Origin: JABFSS01 sp964497975
GTDB taxonomy: Bacteria; Patescibacteriota; Gracilibacteria; Peribacterales; Peribacteraceae
Direction of reading: 5' to 3'
Length of the DNA: 64,000 nt
NCBI GenBank assembly: GCA_964497975.1
Contig: CAZCFO010000004.1
Span: 62,001 to 126,000 of the forward strand
Of the stretch, positions 18,470-26,309 are shown in pieces; the first letter of the stretch is position 1, and each line of letters starts with the position of its first letter. Below the pieces are notes generated by a model. It had not been told where the DNA came from. It searched no databases and saw only the letters and a program-made list of their open reading frames with translations. A program made the translations under genes and the position numbers.

Positions 18470-18694
18470 ATGACAAACTTTCCCCGCGCGCAATCATTCC
18501 TGGACATGTGCAGGAATCTCGACAAGGCCTCCCCGCGGGAGCCCCTGCTGCGGCAGCCGCTGCGTGGGGCGCAGAAGGCATTTTGGACCGCGGTCATGGC
18601 GACCCTGGACGGCGTCACCGCGGCGACTGGACTGTGCGGACGGTCTCTGAAAGGATCTATGCATGATGCCCAGCCTTCTGGAGACGCGCAGTGA
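18470..18694 (+). CDS. Small protein overlapping the pgl start, unknown
   Basis: 74 residues from an ATG at 18470; its end overlaps pgl by 32 nt in another frame. Contains SFLDMCRNLDKASPREPLL and an alanine/threonine helix. No motif. Overlap and spacing suit an operon gene, but it could be a chance frame. Confidence 0.35.
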   Translation: MTNFPRAQSFLDMCRNLDKASPREPLLRQPLRGAQKAFWTAVMATLDGVTAATGLCGRSLKGSMHDAQPSGDAQ

Positions 18695-19346
18695 CGGGGA
18701 ATTCACGGATCAATCGGTGACGGTTCTTCGGGGCGTTCTTTCGGATGCCATTGCAAAGCGCGGCTTCGCCATTCTCGGCCTCTCCGGCGGCTCCACGCCA
18801 AAGCCGATCTATGAAGCCCTGGGAAAAGAGAAACTGGACTGGTCGAGAGTCTGGATTTTTTTGGTCGACGACCGCTTTGTCCGCGCGGACGACCCGAACA
18901 GCAACCAGTTCCTGCTCCGCTCGACGCTGCTCAAGACCGCGCCGATTCCGGATTCCCAGGTGATCGTCCCCGATACCTCCCTTCCGCTCCCCGAATGCAT
19001 CGATCTCTACGACCGGCAGATGACGGACCTGCTCAGGAAGGGCGCGCCGGACGCGGTGACCCTCGGCATGGGTGATGACGGCCACATCGCGTCGCTTTTT
19101 CCGCCGCTGACGGACGCCGCGTTCGGGCCTTCATCCGTGATCCACACTACCACTGAAAAATTCGCCGTATTCGACCGCATCAGCGTGACGATGCCGGTGC
19201 TGACGAAGGCGCGGCAGGCGGTGTTTTTCTTGAAGGGGGCGGGGAAGAAGAAGGTGTGGGAGGAGATGATGGGGTCGAAGGAAGGGGAGAGGCGGTGGCC
19301 GGCGAAGAAGATAACGGAGGGCAATGCAACGGTCATCCTGGGATGA
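18663..19346 (+). CDS. pgl: 6-phosphogluconolactonase
   Basis: Hydrolyses the lactone made by Zwf. 227 residues, SugarPP/NagB-like fold. Signatures are LGLSGGSTPKPIYEAL near residue 37, LVDDRFV with the later NSNQ, and LGMGDDGHIASLFPP. It lies downstream of zwf on the same strand. The stop codon TGA lies inside the left arm of an inverted repeat shared with the convergent comM gene. No 6-phosphogluconate dehydrogenase is seen in the window. Confidence 0.92.
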   Translation: MMPSLLETRSDGEFTDQSVTVLRGVLSDAIAKRGFAILGLSGGSTPKPIYEALGKEKLDWSRVWIFLVDDRFVRADDPNSNQFLLRSTLLKTAPIPDSQVIVPDTSLPLPECIDLYDRQMTDLLRKGAPDAVTLGMGDDGHIASLFPPLTDAAFGPSSVIHTTTEKFAVFDRISVTMPVLTKARQAVFFLKGAGKKKVWEEMMGSKEGERRWPAKKITEGNATVILG

Positions 19347-19448
19347 TCCCTCGTACGCTCGGAATGATGAAAAGTTTTTATTATGAAGTAGGGGCGTTGC
19401 ATGCAACGCCCCTACTCGTGCCGGAGGCACGAGCGTACGAGGGATCAT
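19343..19448. repeat. Inverted repeat with nested palindrome between pgl and comM
   Basis: Perfect 19-nt arms (ATGATCCCTCGTACGCTCG at 19343-19361; complement at 19430-19448) enclose a perfect 28-nt palindrome at 19388-19415 and a small hairpin CTCGTGCC-GGA-GGCACGAG. Each arm supplies the TGA stop of one of the two convergent genes. Related arms recur at 21601-21813. Confidence 0.85.
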
Positions 19449-20941
19449 TCCTGAATGCTCTGCCGGTACTGCAACGCTTCCGCCACGTGCTGCGCGGCAA
19501 TAACGTCCGATCCGGCCAGGTCCGCGATCGTCCGCGCGACTTTGATCGTGCGGTGATATCCGCGCGCGGAGAGCCCCATACGGTCGACGGCCTGCCGCAG
19601 CAGTTTTTCGGAGGCGGCATCCAGCACGCAGAGGTCGTCGATCTGCTTCACGTTCATCTCCTTGTTCGTTCGGATGCCCATGCCGGCGAACCGCTGCGAT
19701 TGGCGGTTTCGCGACTGCAGGACGCGGGCGGCGATGATCGCGCTCGTTTCGGAGGCCGAGGACGGCGGGCGCTGCAGATCCGCGATCGGCACCGGGTGGA
19801 CATCGACGGTAAGGTCGATGCGGTCCAGGAGGGGCGCCGAAATTCTGTTCCCGGTTTTCTGGCCGTTGCCGGCGGAAAACTTCGCCGGATTCATCGCGGC
19901 GATGAGCGTGAAGTCGGCCGGGAACGTGACGGAGCCGCGTGTGCGCGTGATGGTGATCTGCCGGTCCTCGAGCGGCTGACGCAGCACTTCGAGCACGTAC
20001 GCCGGGAACTCGCCGAGTTCGTCGAGGAACAGGATGCCGCGGTGCGCCAGGCTGATCTCCCCCGGCCCCGGAACCTGGCCGCCCCCGACGATGGAAACGC
20101 CGCTCGCCGTATGGTGCACGATGCGGAACGGGCGGTGACGGATGAGGGGGGTTTCTTTCGGAAGAAGATTCGCGACCGAATAGATCTGCGTCACCTCGAT
20201 GGCTTCGTCGCGCGTGAGCGGCGGCAAAATCGCGCGGAAGGCCCGGGCCAGCAGCGTCTTGCCGGAGCCCGGGGTACCGGACAGCAGCACATTATGGCCT
20301 CCCGCTGCGGCAATCTCGAGGGCACGCTTGGCCTGCTCCTGCCCGCGCACGTCGGCAAAATCGATCATCGGACCGGCGTATCCGGGAACCTCCTCCGCCG
20401 GCAGGACGGGGGCGGGCTTCTGGTCGCCATGGAGGACGCGGAGGAGCTCCGGGAGCGTCTGCGGCGCGATCACCTCCACTCCGCCGATGAGCGCGGCTTC
20501 CGCGCCGTTCACGGCGGGCACCACAAGCGTTTTGAGCCCCATCTCGCGGCACGCGATGGCCGCGGGCAGGACGCCGGAGACGTGGCGCAACGATCCGTCC
20601 AGGGCGAGCTCGCCCAGAAACGCCGTCGTTTCCAACCGTTCCTGCGGGATATCGACCAGATCGTGGGCGATCAGCAGCCCCAAGGCGATGGGAAGGTCGT
20701 ACCGCGGCCCGATTTTGCGGATATCCGCGGGAGCCAGGTTCACGATGACCATGCGGCCCGTGGAGAACTTGAATCCGCAATGGCGCAGCGCATGCGAGAC
20801 GCGCTGCTTGCTCTCCTGCACGGCGGTATCCGCGAGCCCGACGATGAAGAAGCGCCCTTCACCCTTGGTGGATCCGACTTCGACCGTAATGCGCTCGCAA
20901 TGGAGCCCGATGCCGGCAAAGGACGTTAATTGGGTCAACAT
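19445..20941 (-). CDS. comM: ComM/YifB-type Mg-chelatase-like AAA+ ATPase
   Basis: 498 residues. In other bacteria ComM is a hexameric helicase that extends branch migration during natural transformation. It shows the N-terminal LonC-like domain (FFIVGLADTAVQESKQRV), Walker A LLSGTPGSGKTLLARAF, Walker B ILFLDELGEF, sensor FTLIAAMNPA and the C-terminal Mg_chelatase_C region (LSARGYHRTIKVARTIADL). ATG 20941 gives the family start MLTQLTSFAG. Its stop lies in a repeat arm. Presence hints at DNA uptake, which CPR bacteria often retain. Confidence 0.92.
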   Translation of the reverse strand: MLTQLTSFAGIGLHCERITVEVGSTKGEGRFFIVGLADTAVQESKQRVSHALRHCGFKFSTGRMVIVNLAPADIRKIGPRYDLPIALGLLIAHDLVDIPQERLETTAFLGELALDGSLRHVSGVLPAAIACREMGLKTLVVPAVNGAEAALIGGVEVIAPQTLPELLRVLHGDQKPAPVLPAEEVPGYAGPMIDFADVRGQEQAKRALEIAAAGGHNVLLSGTPGSGKTLLARAFRAILPPLTRDEAIEVTQIYSVANLLPKETPLIRHRPFRIVHHTASGVSIVGGGQVPGPGEISLAHRGILFLDELGEFPAYVLEVLRQPLEDRQITITRTRGSVTFPADFTLIAAMNPAKFSAGNGQKTGNRISAPLLDRIDLTVDVHPVPIADLQRPPSSASETSAIIAARVLQSRNRQSQRFAGMGIRTNKEMNVKQIDDLCVLDAASEKLLRQAVDRMGLSARGYHRTIKVARTIADLAGSDVIAAQHVAEALQYRQSIQE

Positions 20942-21181
20942 AGAGATGCATGAATCGGCCGTAGGGGGCCGTGCAGATCCAGTGTCCGGTCGTGCACCAT
21001 TTTCGAAAAGGCTCCCCGTGGTGGGTGAACGGACACCGTTGCGGGTTTTTGGCACTGTGTTGCGACAGTCAGGCGTTCCACGACGGCATGGAACGTCCGC
21101 TTTTGGCATGGGAATCGCACATTCTTCCGATCGAAAACACCGGCGGGTTTTTGGGGTACTTCTCCCGGGAAAAAGACTCCA
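20942..21181. other. Divergent intergenic region comM/yraN without a gene
   Basis: About 240 bases. Short frames cross it but none starts or ends convincingly, and I see no RNA motif. The yraN -10 lies at its right edge. Confidence 0.4.
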
Positions 21182-21187
21182 TACAGT
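21182..21187 (+). promoter_or_regulatory. -10 box of yraN (leaderless)
   Basis: TACAGT ends 7 nt before the ATG at 21195. Confidence 0.4.
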
Positions 21188-21194
21188 GGGTCAT

Positions 21195-21593
21195 ATGCAC
21201 TTTCCATTTCTCACCAGCGAACGCATCCGTCCCACGGCCCCGCATCTTCTCGTGGGTCTGGAAGGCGAAGAACTGGCCGCCGCGTACCTGATTTCCATCG
21301 GCTACGACGTCCGCCAGCGCAATATCCGGCAGGGCCGGGACGAGATCGACATTCTCGCCCACGATCCGGAGGACGACGTGCTTGTGTTCGTGGAAGTGAA
21401 GACCCGCACGAAAAAGATCCAAGAGGGATTCCAGCCCGAAATGACGGCCGCCGCGGACAAGCGCCGCAAGCTCCGCCGGGCCGTCCGCCGTTGGGTGGCG
21501 GAGCAGGAATACGACGGGGGATACCGGATTGATCTGATCTGCGTGCGCGAAGGACGCATCACCAACCACTTCAAGGAGCTGGCGTGGGATTAA
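21195..21593 (+). CDS. YraN/UPF0102 family nuclease-like protein
   Basis: 132 residues, the usual family size. The restriction-endonuclease-like core is visible: LEGEELAAAYLISIGYDV, then GRDEIDILAHDPEDDVLVFV and EVKTRT, with the E...D...EVK acidic set. The role of the family is unsettled; DNA processing with the transformation machinery is often suggested because it neighbours comM-like genes, as here (divergent). The start at 21195 follows a -10-like box by 7 nt. Confidence 0.88.
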   Translation: MHFPFLTSERIRPTAPHLLVGLEGEELAAAYLISIGYDVRQRNIRQGRDEIDILAHDPEDDVLVFVEVKTRTKKIQEGFQPEMTAAADKRRKLRRAVRRWVAEQEYDGGYRIDLICVREGRITNHFKELAWD

Positions 21594-21600
21594 GCAGGGG

Positions 21601-21813
21601 TTCCTCGTACGTTCGCTGCTCTGCAGCGAACTACTCGGAATGACAGCGGCTGTTTTATGGATAACGCCTCGATACGCTCCCGGCTCCGCCGGGAGCTACT
21701 CGGCGTATCGGAGCGTCGAGTGATCGCGCGGAGTGCGATTGTATCGAGACGCCGTTGTAAATCGCCTGTCATTCCGAGTAGCTCGTGCCGGAGGCACGAG
21801 CGTACGAGGAACA
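21601..21813. repeat. Composite nested inverted repeat
   Basis: Outer arms start TTCCTCGTACG (21601) and end CGTACGAGGAA (21813); each has its own hairpin (GTTCGCTG-CTCTG-CAGCGAAC and GCTCGTGCC-GGAGGCACGAGC) and the word ACTCGGAATGACAG. Inner arms GCCTCGATACGC / GTATCGAGACGC hold a third hairpin. No gene is present between yraN and pyrF. This fills most of the 268-nt gap. Confidence 0.8.
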
Positions 21814-21861
21814 CTCTCCCGCTGGTAGATGGCATGTGTAGAGATACAAACGTACCAGGAA

Positions 21862-22704
21862 CTATTTCAATATTGCCCTCAATTCCTCCGCCATCTCCCC
21901 CGCCGCCCTCCCCGCCGCCTCCTTCCAATCCTTCCCCGTGCTCGCGTAGATGATGCCGCGGGAGGAATTGACGACCGCTCCCGTCCCATCCCCGATGAAG
22001 CCGTGCTTGATGTCCGCCGCCGTGCCCCCCTGTGCGCCGTAGCCGGGGATAAGGAAGGGGATGTGCGGCATGAGCGTGCGGAGATACTTGAGCTCCTCCG
22101 GATACGTCGCGCCGACGACGGCGCCCACGCAGGAGAGGGAAGAGGACTGTCCCAGGCACGTGGTGCCCCAGCCTTCGACAAGCTGGGCCAGGTATTCGTG
22201 CACGACTTCATCCCCGATGGGCAGGTCCTGCATTTCACCGGAGCTCGCGTTGCTGGTTTTGACCAGGACGAAGATGCCCTTCTCGTTTTTGACGCACCTG
22301 TCCATAAAGGGCTTGATGCCGTCGGAACCGAGGTACGGCGTCACGGTGAGGCAGTCGACCGGACTCTCGGCGGAGAGGTACGCGTCGGCGTACGCCTCGC
22401 AGGTGTTGCCGATATCGTTGCGTTTGCCGTCCGCGATGACGAGAAGCCCGCGGTGCTTGGCGTGCAGGGCGACTTCCCAGAACACCTTCATGCCTTCCCA
22501 GCCGAGCACCTCGAAAAACGCGAGGTTGGGCTTCACGCACGAAGCGACCCCCGCCACGGCGTCGATGATGCCGGTGCAAAACTCCTGCACGCCCCGCACG
22601 TCCTTCGAAAGGCCCTCCGGGAGCTTCGACACCTGGGGATCGAGTCCCACGCACACGGGCGACGTGTTCTTCGCTTTTTCGGTGAGGGCGTCGGCGAAGT
22701 GCAT
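21862..22704 (-). CDS. pyrF: Orotidine-5'-phosphate decarboxylase
   Basis: Last step of UMP synthesis. 280 residues, matching the longer type 2 enzymes. The catalytic Lys/Asp pair is in VIADGKRNDIGNT; phosphate-binding residues are in IPGYGAQGGTAAD and NSSRGIIYAS. Substrate entry CVGLDPQVSKLP is near the N terminus. CATGAT 5 nt upstream of the start could be a -10. No other pyrimidine gene adjoins it. Confidence 0.94.
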   Translation of the reverse strand: MHFADALTEKAKNTSPVCVGLDPQVSKLPEGLSKDVRGVQEFCTGIIDAVAGVASCVKPNLAFFEVLGWEGMKVFWEVALHAKHRGLLVIADGKRNDIGNTCEAYADAYLSAESPVDCLTVTPYLGSDGIKPFMDRCVKNEKGIFVLVKTSNASSGEMQDLPIGDEVVHEYLAQLVEGWGTTCLGQSSSLSCVGAVVGATYPEELKYLRTLMPHIPFLIPGYGAQGGTAADIKHGFIGDGTGAVVNSSRGIIYASTGKDWKEAAGRAAGEMAEELRAILK

Positions 22705-22763
22705 GCGGGATCATGATCATGGAGCATCCGAAAATGGGCAAGATGGATTTCCTGCCCATCCGA

Positions 22764-22828
22764 TGTCATGGTGAGCGGAGCGAACCATAAACATCGGCCT
22801 GTCGTCCTTCGCTCCGCTCAGGATGACA
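22764..22828. repeat. Inverted repeat with GAGCGGAGCGAA arms
   Basis: 22764-22784 and 22808-22828 are complementary at 19 of 21 positions. It lies between pyrF and the SLH gene and belongs to the same word family as the in-gene repeat in serS (8438-8463). Confidence 0.75.
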
Positions 22829-22852
22829 GGCCTTTGTTGAACGCTTTTTGGA

Positions 22853-24583
22853 TCACTTCCAGATCGTGCTCCGCGCGAGCGGCTGGTCCAGCGCCACCCA
22901 CCGGAAGTGCCCCGATCCGTCCGTCCACTGGACCGCGCCGTTGGTTTCGGTGTTGCCGGCGAGATTCAGACTAATCTGCATGTCCTTGCTGGTGGCGCCC
23001 GAGGCGAGCGTCACGTCGCCGAACAGGCGGAACGTGCGCGTGCCGCCGCCGGAGCCGCCCAGCGTCCCGAGGCTTTCGGGGAGGGAGAGGCAGCTGACGG
23101 ACGAATTCACTTCGCTATACGAACAGTTGAGGCGCTCGTTGCTGTCGGGGATGCCCAACTGCCAGTTGCTGACGAGCACGGAGGACGATTTCGCCACCTG
23201 GAATTCCAGGTTTTCGACGCGGAGCGTCGCGCCTTCCACGGCGAACGCCGTCACGGAGAACGCGGCAAGCTGCTGGCCGGGACCGAGCGGGAGAATGCCC
23301 GAGTCCTCCTGGGCATTGGTGACCTGCGTGATCTGCCCCATCGCCGTCTGGTGCTTGGGATGCGGGCCGGCATCGGTGCCCGACGTGTACGAGTTTGTGG
23401 ACCATTCGCCTTCGGTCGTCAGCTGGAACCGGTCGACCTGCACCAGCTCCTCCGACGTGCCGCCCTGGTTTCGTCCTTTCATGCGGATTTCGACCCCGAT
23501 GGTCTTCTGGGTCGACTTCTCGATGCGGTAGTTGCCCGAGAAGGCACCGCGCCAGGTCTTTTCGGTGCTGTCGTAGATCTTGTCGAGCGACAGCGTTCCC
23601 AGCTCGACGCCGGAGCTGTCGACGACGTACATCGTGTCGATGCCCTCGATCTCCGCCTTAAGCCGCACTTCGGCGCGCCGCACGAAGACGGGCTCCAGAT
23701 TCGGGAAGAACGTCGCGCTGGCGATCACGGGGCTCCGCTCTCCGGCGATGAGGAACTGGCTGCGGGCGGGGAAGCCGGCATGCGAGGAAACCGACGAAAC
23801 CGAGGAATCCGAAGAATCCGACGATGTGGACGTTGAAGACGAACTGGAGTTTGTGGAAGAACTCGTTGAACTGTCCGACGACGCCACGCTTGAACTGGAA
23901 GAGCTGCTGATCGGATCCAGACCACGCTCGGCGCGGCGGTAGTTGGCCAGATCACCTTCCGCCTCGGCGATGAACGCCGCTGCGAGACGGGCCATCTGAC
24001 CACGCGTGAGCGATGCGTCGAAATCCAGTCCGATCGGGAGAGCGGTACCGCGCTGCTGCGCACTGCGTGCATACCGCAGATACCATGCTTCGCCGGGCTG
24101 CTGAGCGGGAACATCGTAACCGAAGAGGAGCGTCAGCATCTTGAGCGCTTCGACGTAATTCACCGGACGCTCCGGATGGAAGAGACCGTCGGGATTGCCC
24201 GCGATGATGCCCTCAGATTTGGCATGGCAGACGAACTGCGCAAACCAATCTCCGGGCCGGACGTCGGGGAAGCAATCGTTGCGATCATCGTCCGACTGGA
24301 TCGGCATACCGCCGGTCCGGCTGGACATGGCGATCTTGAGGAACTCCGCACGATTGAGTGTGCGGGAGGCCGCGAACGTGCCGTCGGGATTCCCCTGCGC
24401 AGCGCCGTAATCGGTGATCAGGCTGATTCCTGCCGCTTCAGATGTGCTGAAGGGCGCATCTGTATAACGGCTGCTGGAATCGGTGTATTCGATCGCCGCA
24501 AAAGCCGTAAGCGGCAGGAACAGGGCCGCAAGAGCGGCGACAGCGCGGGCGTTCCCGCCCGCGAAAAAGATATTGATAGGCAT
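22853..24583 (-). CDS. SLH-domain surface protein with serine-rich linker
   Basis: 576 residues. Signal peptide 1-29, then three SLH repeats to about residue 215; the clearest are YGAAQGNPDGTFAASRTLNR and GIIAGNPDGLFHPERPVNYV. SLH domains bind cell-wall polymers. A Ser/Thr/Asp linker (about 226-268) leads to a C-terminal beta-rich region of ~300 residues with one Cys pair (LNCSYSE, VSCLSLPE) that I cannot place. Likely a wall-bound surface or S-layer protein. TATACT lies 7 nt before the ATG, a leaderless arrangement. Confidence 0.85.
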   Translation of the reverse strand: MPINIFFAGGNARAVAALAALFLPLTAFAAIEYTDSSSRYTDAPFSTSEAAGISLITDYGAAQGNPDGTFAASRTLNRAEFLKIAMSSRTGGMPIQSDDDRNDCFPDVRPGDWFAQFVCHAKSEGIIAGNPDGLFHPERPVNYVEALKMLTLLFGYDVPAQQPGEAWYLRYARSAQQRGTALPIGLDFDASLTRGQMARLAAAFIAEAEGDLANYRRAERGLDPISSSSSSSVASSDSSTSSSTNSSSSSTSTSSDSSDSSVSSVSSHAGFPARSQFLIAGERSPVIASATFFPNLEPVFVRRAEVRLKAEIEGIDTMYVVDSSGVELGTLSLDKIYDSTEKTWRGAFSGNYRIEKSTQKTIGVEIRMKGRNQGGTSEELVQVDRFQLTTEGEWSTNSYTSGTDAGPHPKHQTAMGQITQVTNAQEDSGILPLGPGQQLAAFSVTAFAVEGATLRVENLEFQVAKSSSVLVSNWQLGIPDSNERLNCSYSEVNSSVSCLSLPESLGTLGGSGGGTRTFRLFGDVTLASGATSKDMQISLNLAGNTETNGAVQWTDGSGHFRWVALDQPLARSTIWK

Positions 24584-24590
24584 AGCACTG

Positions 24591-24596
24591 AGTATA
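24591..24596 (-). promoter_or_regulatory. -10 box of the SLH gene (leaderless)
   Basis: TATACT on the minus strand ends 7 nt before the ATG at 24583. Confidence 0.5.
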
Positions 24597-24678
24597 ACGA
24601 AGGCCTCCCCCAGTCGTTACTGCGCGGAGCGGAAAAAGTCATGAAACTCCGATGGACGGCGCAGACGGCGGATTCTGC

Positions 24679-24684
24679 TAGTCT
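24679..24684 (+). promoter_or_regulatory. -10 box of the TauE/SafE gene (leaderless)
   Basis: TAGTCT ends 6 nt before the ATG at 24691. Confidence 0.4.
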
Positions 24685-24690
24685 TTCGCC

Positions 24691-25455
24691 ATGCCGATGC
24701 TCCATCTCGGGCTGCTCCTCGCCGGCGGATTCATCGGGGGATTCTTCGGCGCAGCCGTGGGATCCGCGGGGCTGATCAGCCTGCCGATCCTGCTCTTGCT
24801 CGGCTTTTCGCCCCACGCGGCGGTCGCCACCACGCGCCCGGCCGCGGTGATCCTGGAATTCATCAGCGCCGCGCGGTACGCGCGGGAAGGGAAGCTGTCG
24901 GAAACGCAGCTGTCGCATGCCGTCTTTTTAGGGCTCTTCGGCGCGGCGGGCAGCGTGATCGGGGCGTACATCATCGGCTCGGTCAGCGAGCAGACGCTGC
25001 GCCTGCTGTTCACCGTCGTGCTGGGATCCATGGCCTTGTTTCTCTTCTTCCGGGATTCGTGGGGCATGCGCGAGCGCCCGGAGCGGCAGAAGCACATCGC
25101 CCTCCTGGCCGTCACGACGGCGCTCGTGGGGATGTACGGCGGATTCTTCGGCTTCACATTCGGCACGCTGATGACGATCGTCCTGATCGCCTTCGGGCAC
25201 ACGTTCCTGCAGGCGGCGGTGGACTCGCGGGTCATCGGCATCCTCACGTCGGTCGCGGCGGCGGCGGTGTTCGCCTCACAGGGGACCGTGTCGTGGCCGC
25301 ATGCCCTCGCACTCGGGGTCGGTTTCGGCGCCGGCGGATGGATGGGCGCGGGCGTGAGCGCGCACCGGGGCAGCCGGTACGTGCGGATGCTGCTCATCGG
25401 CGTCGTGGCGGTGTCCATCGGCAAATTGCTCTGGGATTTTGCCAGCGGAGGATGA
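24691..25455 (+). CDS. TauE/SafE-family membrane permease
   Basis: 254 residues with about eight transmembrane segments. The first repeat opens with GGFIGGFFGAAVGSAGLISLP and GFSPHAAVATTRPAAVILEF, the second with ALVGMYGGFFGFTFGTLMTI, the two-fold inverted pattern of this family. Known members export sulfite, sulfoacetate or related anions; the substrate here is unknown. No sulfur-metabolism neighbour helps. tRNA-Arg follows 50 nt downstream. Confidence 0.85.
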   Translation: MPMLHLGLLLAGGFIGGFFGAAVGSAGLISLPILLLLGFSPHAAVATTRPAAVILEFISAARYAREGKLSETQLSHAVFLGLFGAAGSVIGAYIIGSVSEQTLRLLFTVVLGSMALFLFFRDSWGMRERPERQKHIALLAVTTALVGMYGGFFGFTFGTLMTIVLIAFGHTFLQAAVDSRVIGILTSVAAAAVFASQGTVSWPHALALGVGFGAGGWMGAGVSAHRGSRYVRMLLIGVVAVSIGKLLWDFASGG

Positions 25456-25490
25456 ACGGGGATGGCCTTCCTGAATCGGGAGGATGGCTC

Positions 25491-25496
25491 CATAAT
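25491..25496 (+). promoter_or_regulatory. -10 box of tRNA-Arg
   Basis: CATAAT ends 8 nt before the tRNA 5' end, so transcription could begin at or next to the mature end. TTCCTG 17 nt upstream is a weak -35. Confidence 0.4.
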
Positions 25497-25504
25497 CGTG
25501 CCGT

Positions 25505-25579
25505 GCTCCTGTAGTTCAACGGATAGAACGGCCCTCTCCTAAGGGGCAAATATAGGTTCAATTCCTATCAGGAGCACCA
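25505..25579 (+). tRNA. tRNA-Arg (anticodon CCT)
   Basis: Full cloverleaf by eye: acceptor GCTCCTG/CAGGAGC, D stem GTTC/GAAC, anticodon stem GCCCT/GGGGC with loop CTCCTAA, T arm ATAGG-TTCAATT-CCTAT. CCA is encoded. Anticodon CCT reads AGG. Confidence 0.93.
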
Positions 25580-25641
25580 CGCCGATTCCCTGCCTGCCGG
25601 CGAGCACCATTGGACTTCGCCTGTGCACACATAGCCCGTTA

Positions 25642-26169
25642 TTACGCCAGCAGGATGACCTCGCGGCCTTCGGCGGGCAGCGCGCCTTTCAGTTTGTATT
25701 CCTTCGCGCGTTCTTTGACGCCGACGATCTTCTCGATGGCTGCGAGCGCCGTCTTGTCCTCGCCGGGAAGCAGGATGAGCACCCGTGGGTCGAATTCGTC
25801 GACGAGCTTCTGGACCAGCTTGGCGTCGGCGGCGGGGAGGACCATCACGTCGATGTCACCCACCGATTCGATCTGCTTGTCGGTCCAGTCCTTGACGGGC
25901 TCGGAGAGGAACGCGCAGCGGACGCCGTCGGGATCGGCGACGTAGCTCACCTGTTCGCCGTCCTCGTGCCCGATACCGCGGACGGAAACGCCGCCGCGGT
26001 TGTACTCGCCGGGCCAGGAGATGACGCCGGGGGTTTCGGTCTCCTCGGGCAGCGCGAGGAGGTTGATGTCCTTGTCGGAAAGTTTTCCGCCGTCCGGAAA
26101 GACGTTGATCGGGGTCTCGGCGCCCAGAACGCGGAGAGAGGAGGGACCGGTGGCGGTGAACGTTAGCAT
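25642..26169 (-). CDS. Metallo-beta-lactamase-fold-like protein lacking metal motif
   Basis: 175 residues from an ATG 7 nt after TATTAT. The block VISWPGEYNRGGVSVRGIGH is like the PGEYE..G..V.GI strand pair of the MBL-fold Lactamase_B_3 proteins common in CPR genomes, and DIDVMVLPAADAKLVQKLVDEFDPRVLILL matches their middle. The N-terminal HSCF and HxHxDH metal ligands of active members are absent; the only His is in the GIGH segment. It is thus probably a non-catalytic relative. Role unknown. Confidence 0.5.
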   Translation of the reverse strand: MLTFTATGPSSLRVLGAETPINVFPDGGKLSDKDINLLALPEETETPGVISWPGEYNRGGVSVRGIGHEDGEQVSYVADPDGVRCAFLSEPVKDWTDKQIESVGDIDVMVLPAADAKLVQKLVDEFDPRVLILLPGEDKTALAAIEKIVGVKERAKEYKLKGALPAEGREVILLA

Positions 26170-26176
26170 CACGCTG

Positions 26177-26182
26177 ATAATA
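26177..26182 (-). promoter_or_regulatory. -10 box of the MBL-like gene (leaderless)
   Basis: TATTAT on the minus strand ends 7 nt before the ATG at 26169. Confidence 0.45.
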
Positions 26183-26309
26183 GGAGACTTATGGATAAAT
26201 TCAAAACCCGAATTCCGAAACAATGAACAATCGAGAAACGCCAATTGAGAAAAAATTGGATATTCTTTTTTCCTGCATTGTTTCGAGTTTCGGACTTTGT
26301 GCTTGGTTG

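Noticed and set aside
20971..21291. Small plus-strand gene between comM and yraN
   Set aside because: Overlaps the yraN start, no family, unusual His/Trp/Cys-rich sequence typical of chance frames.
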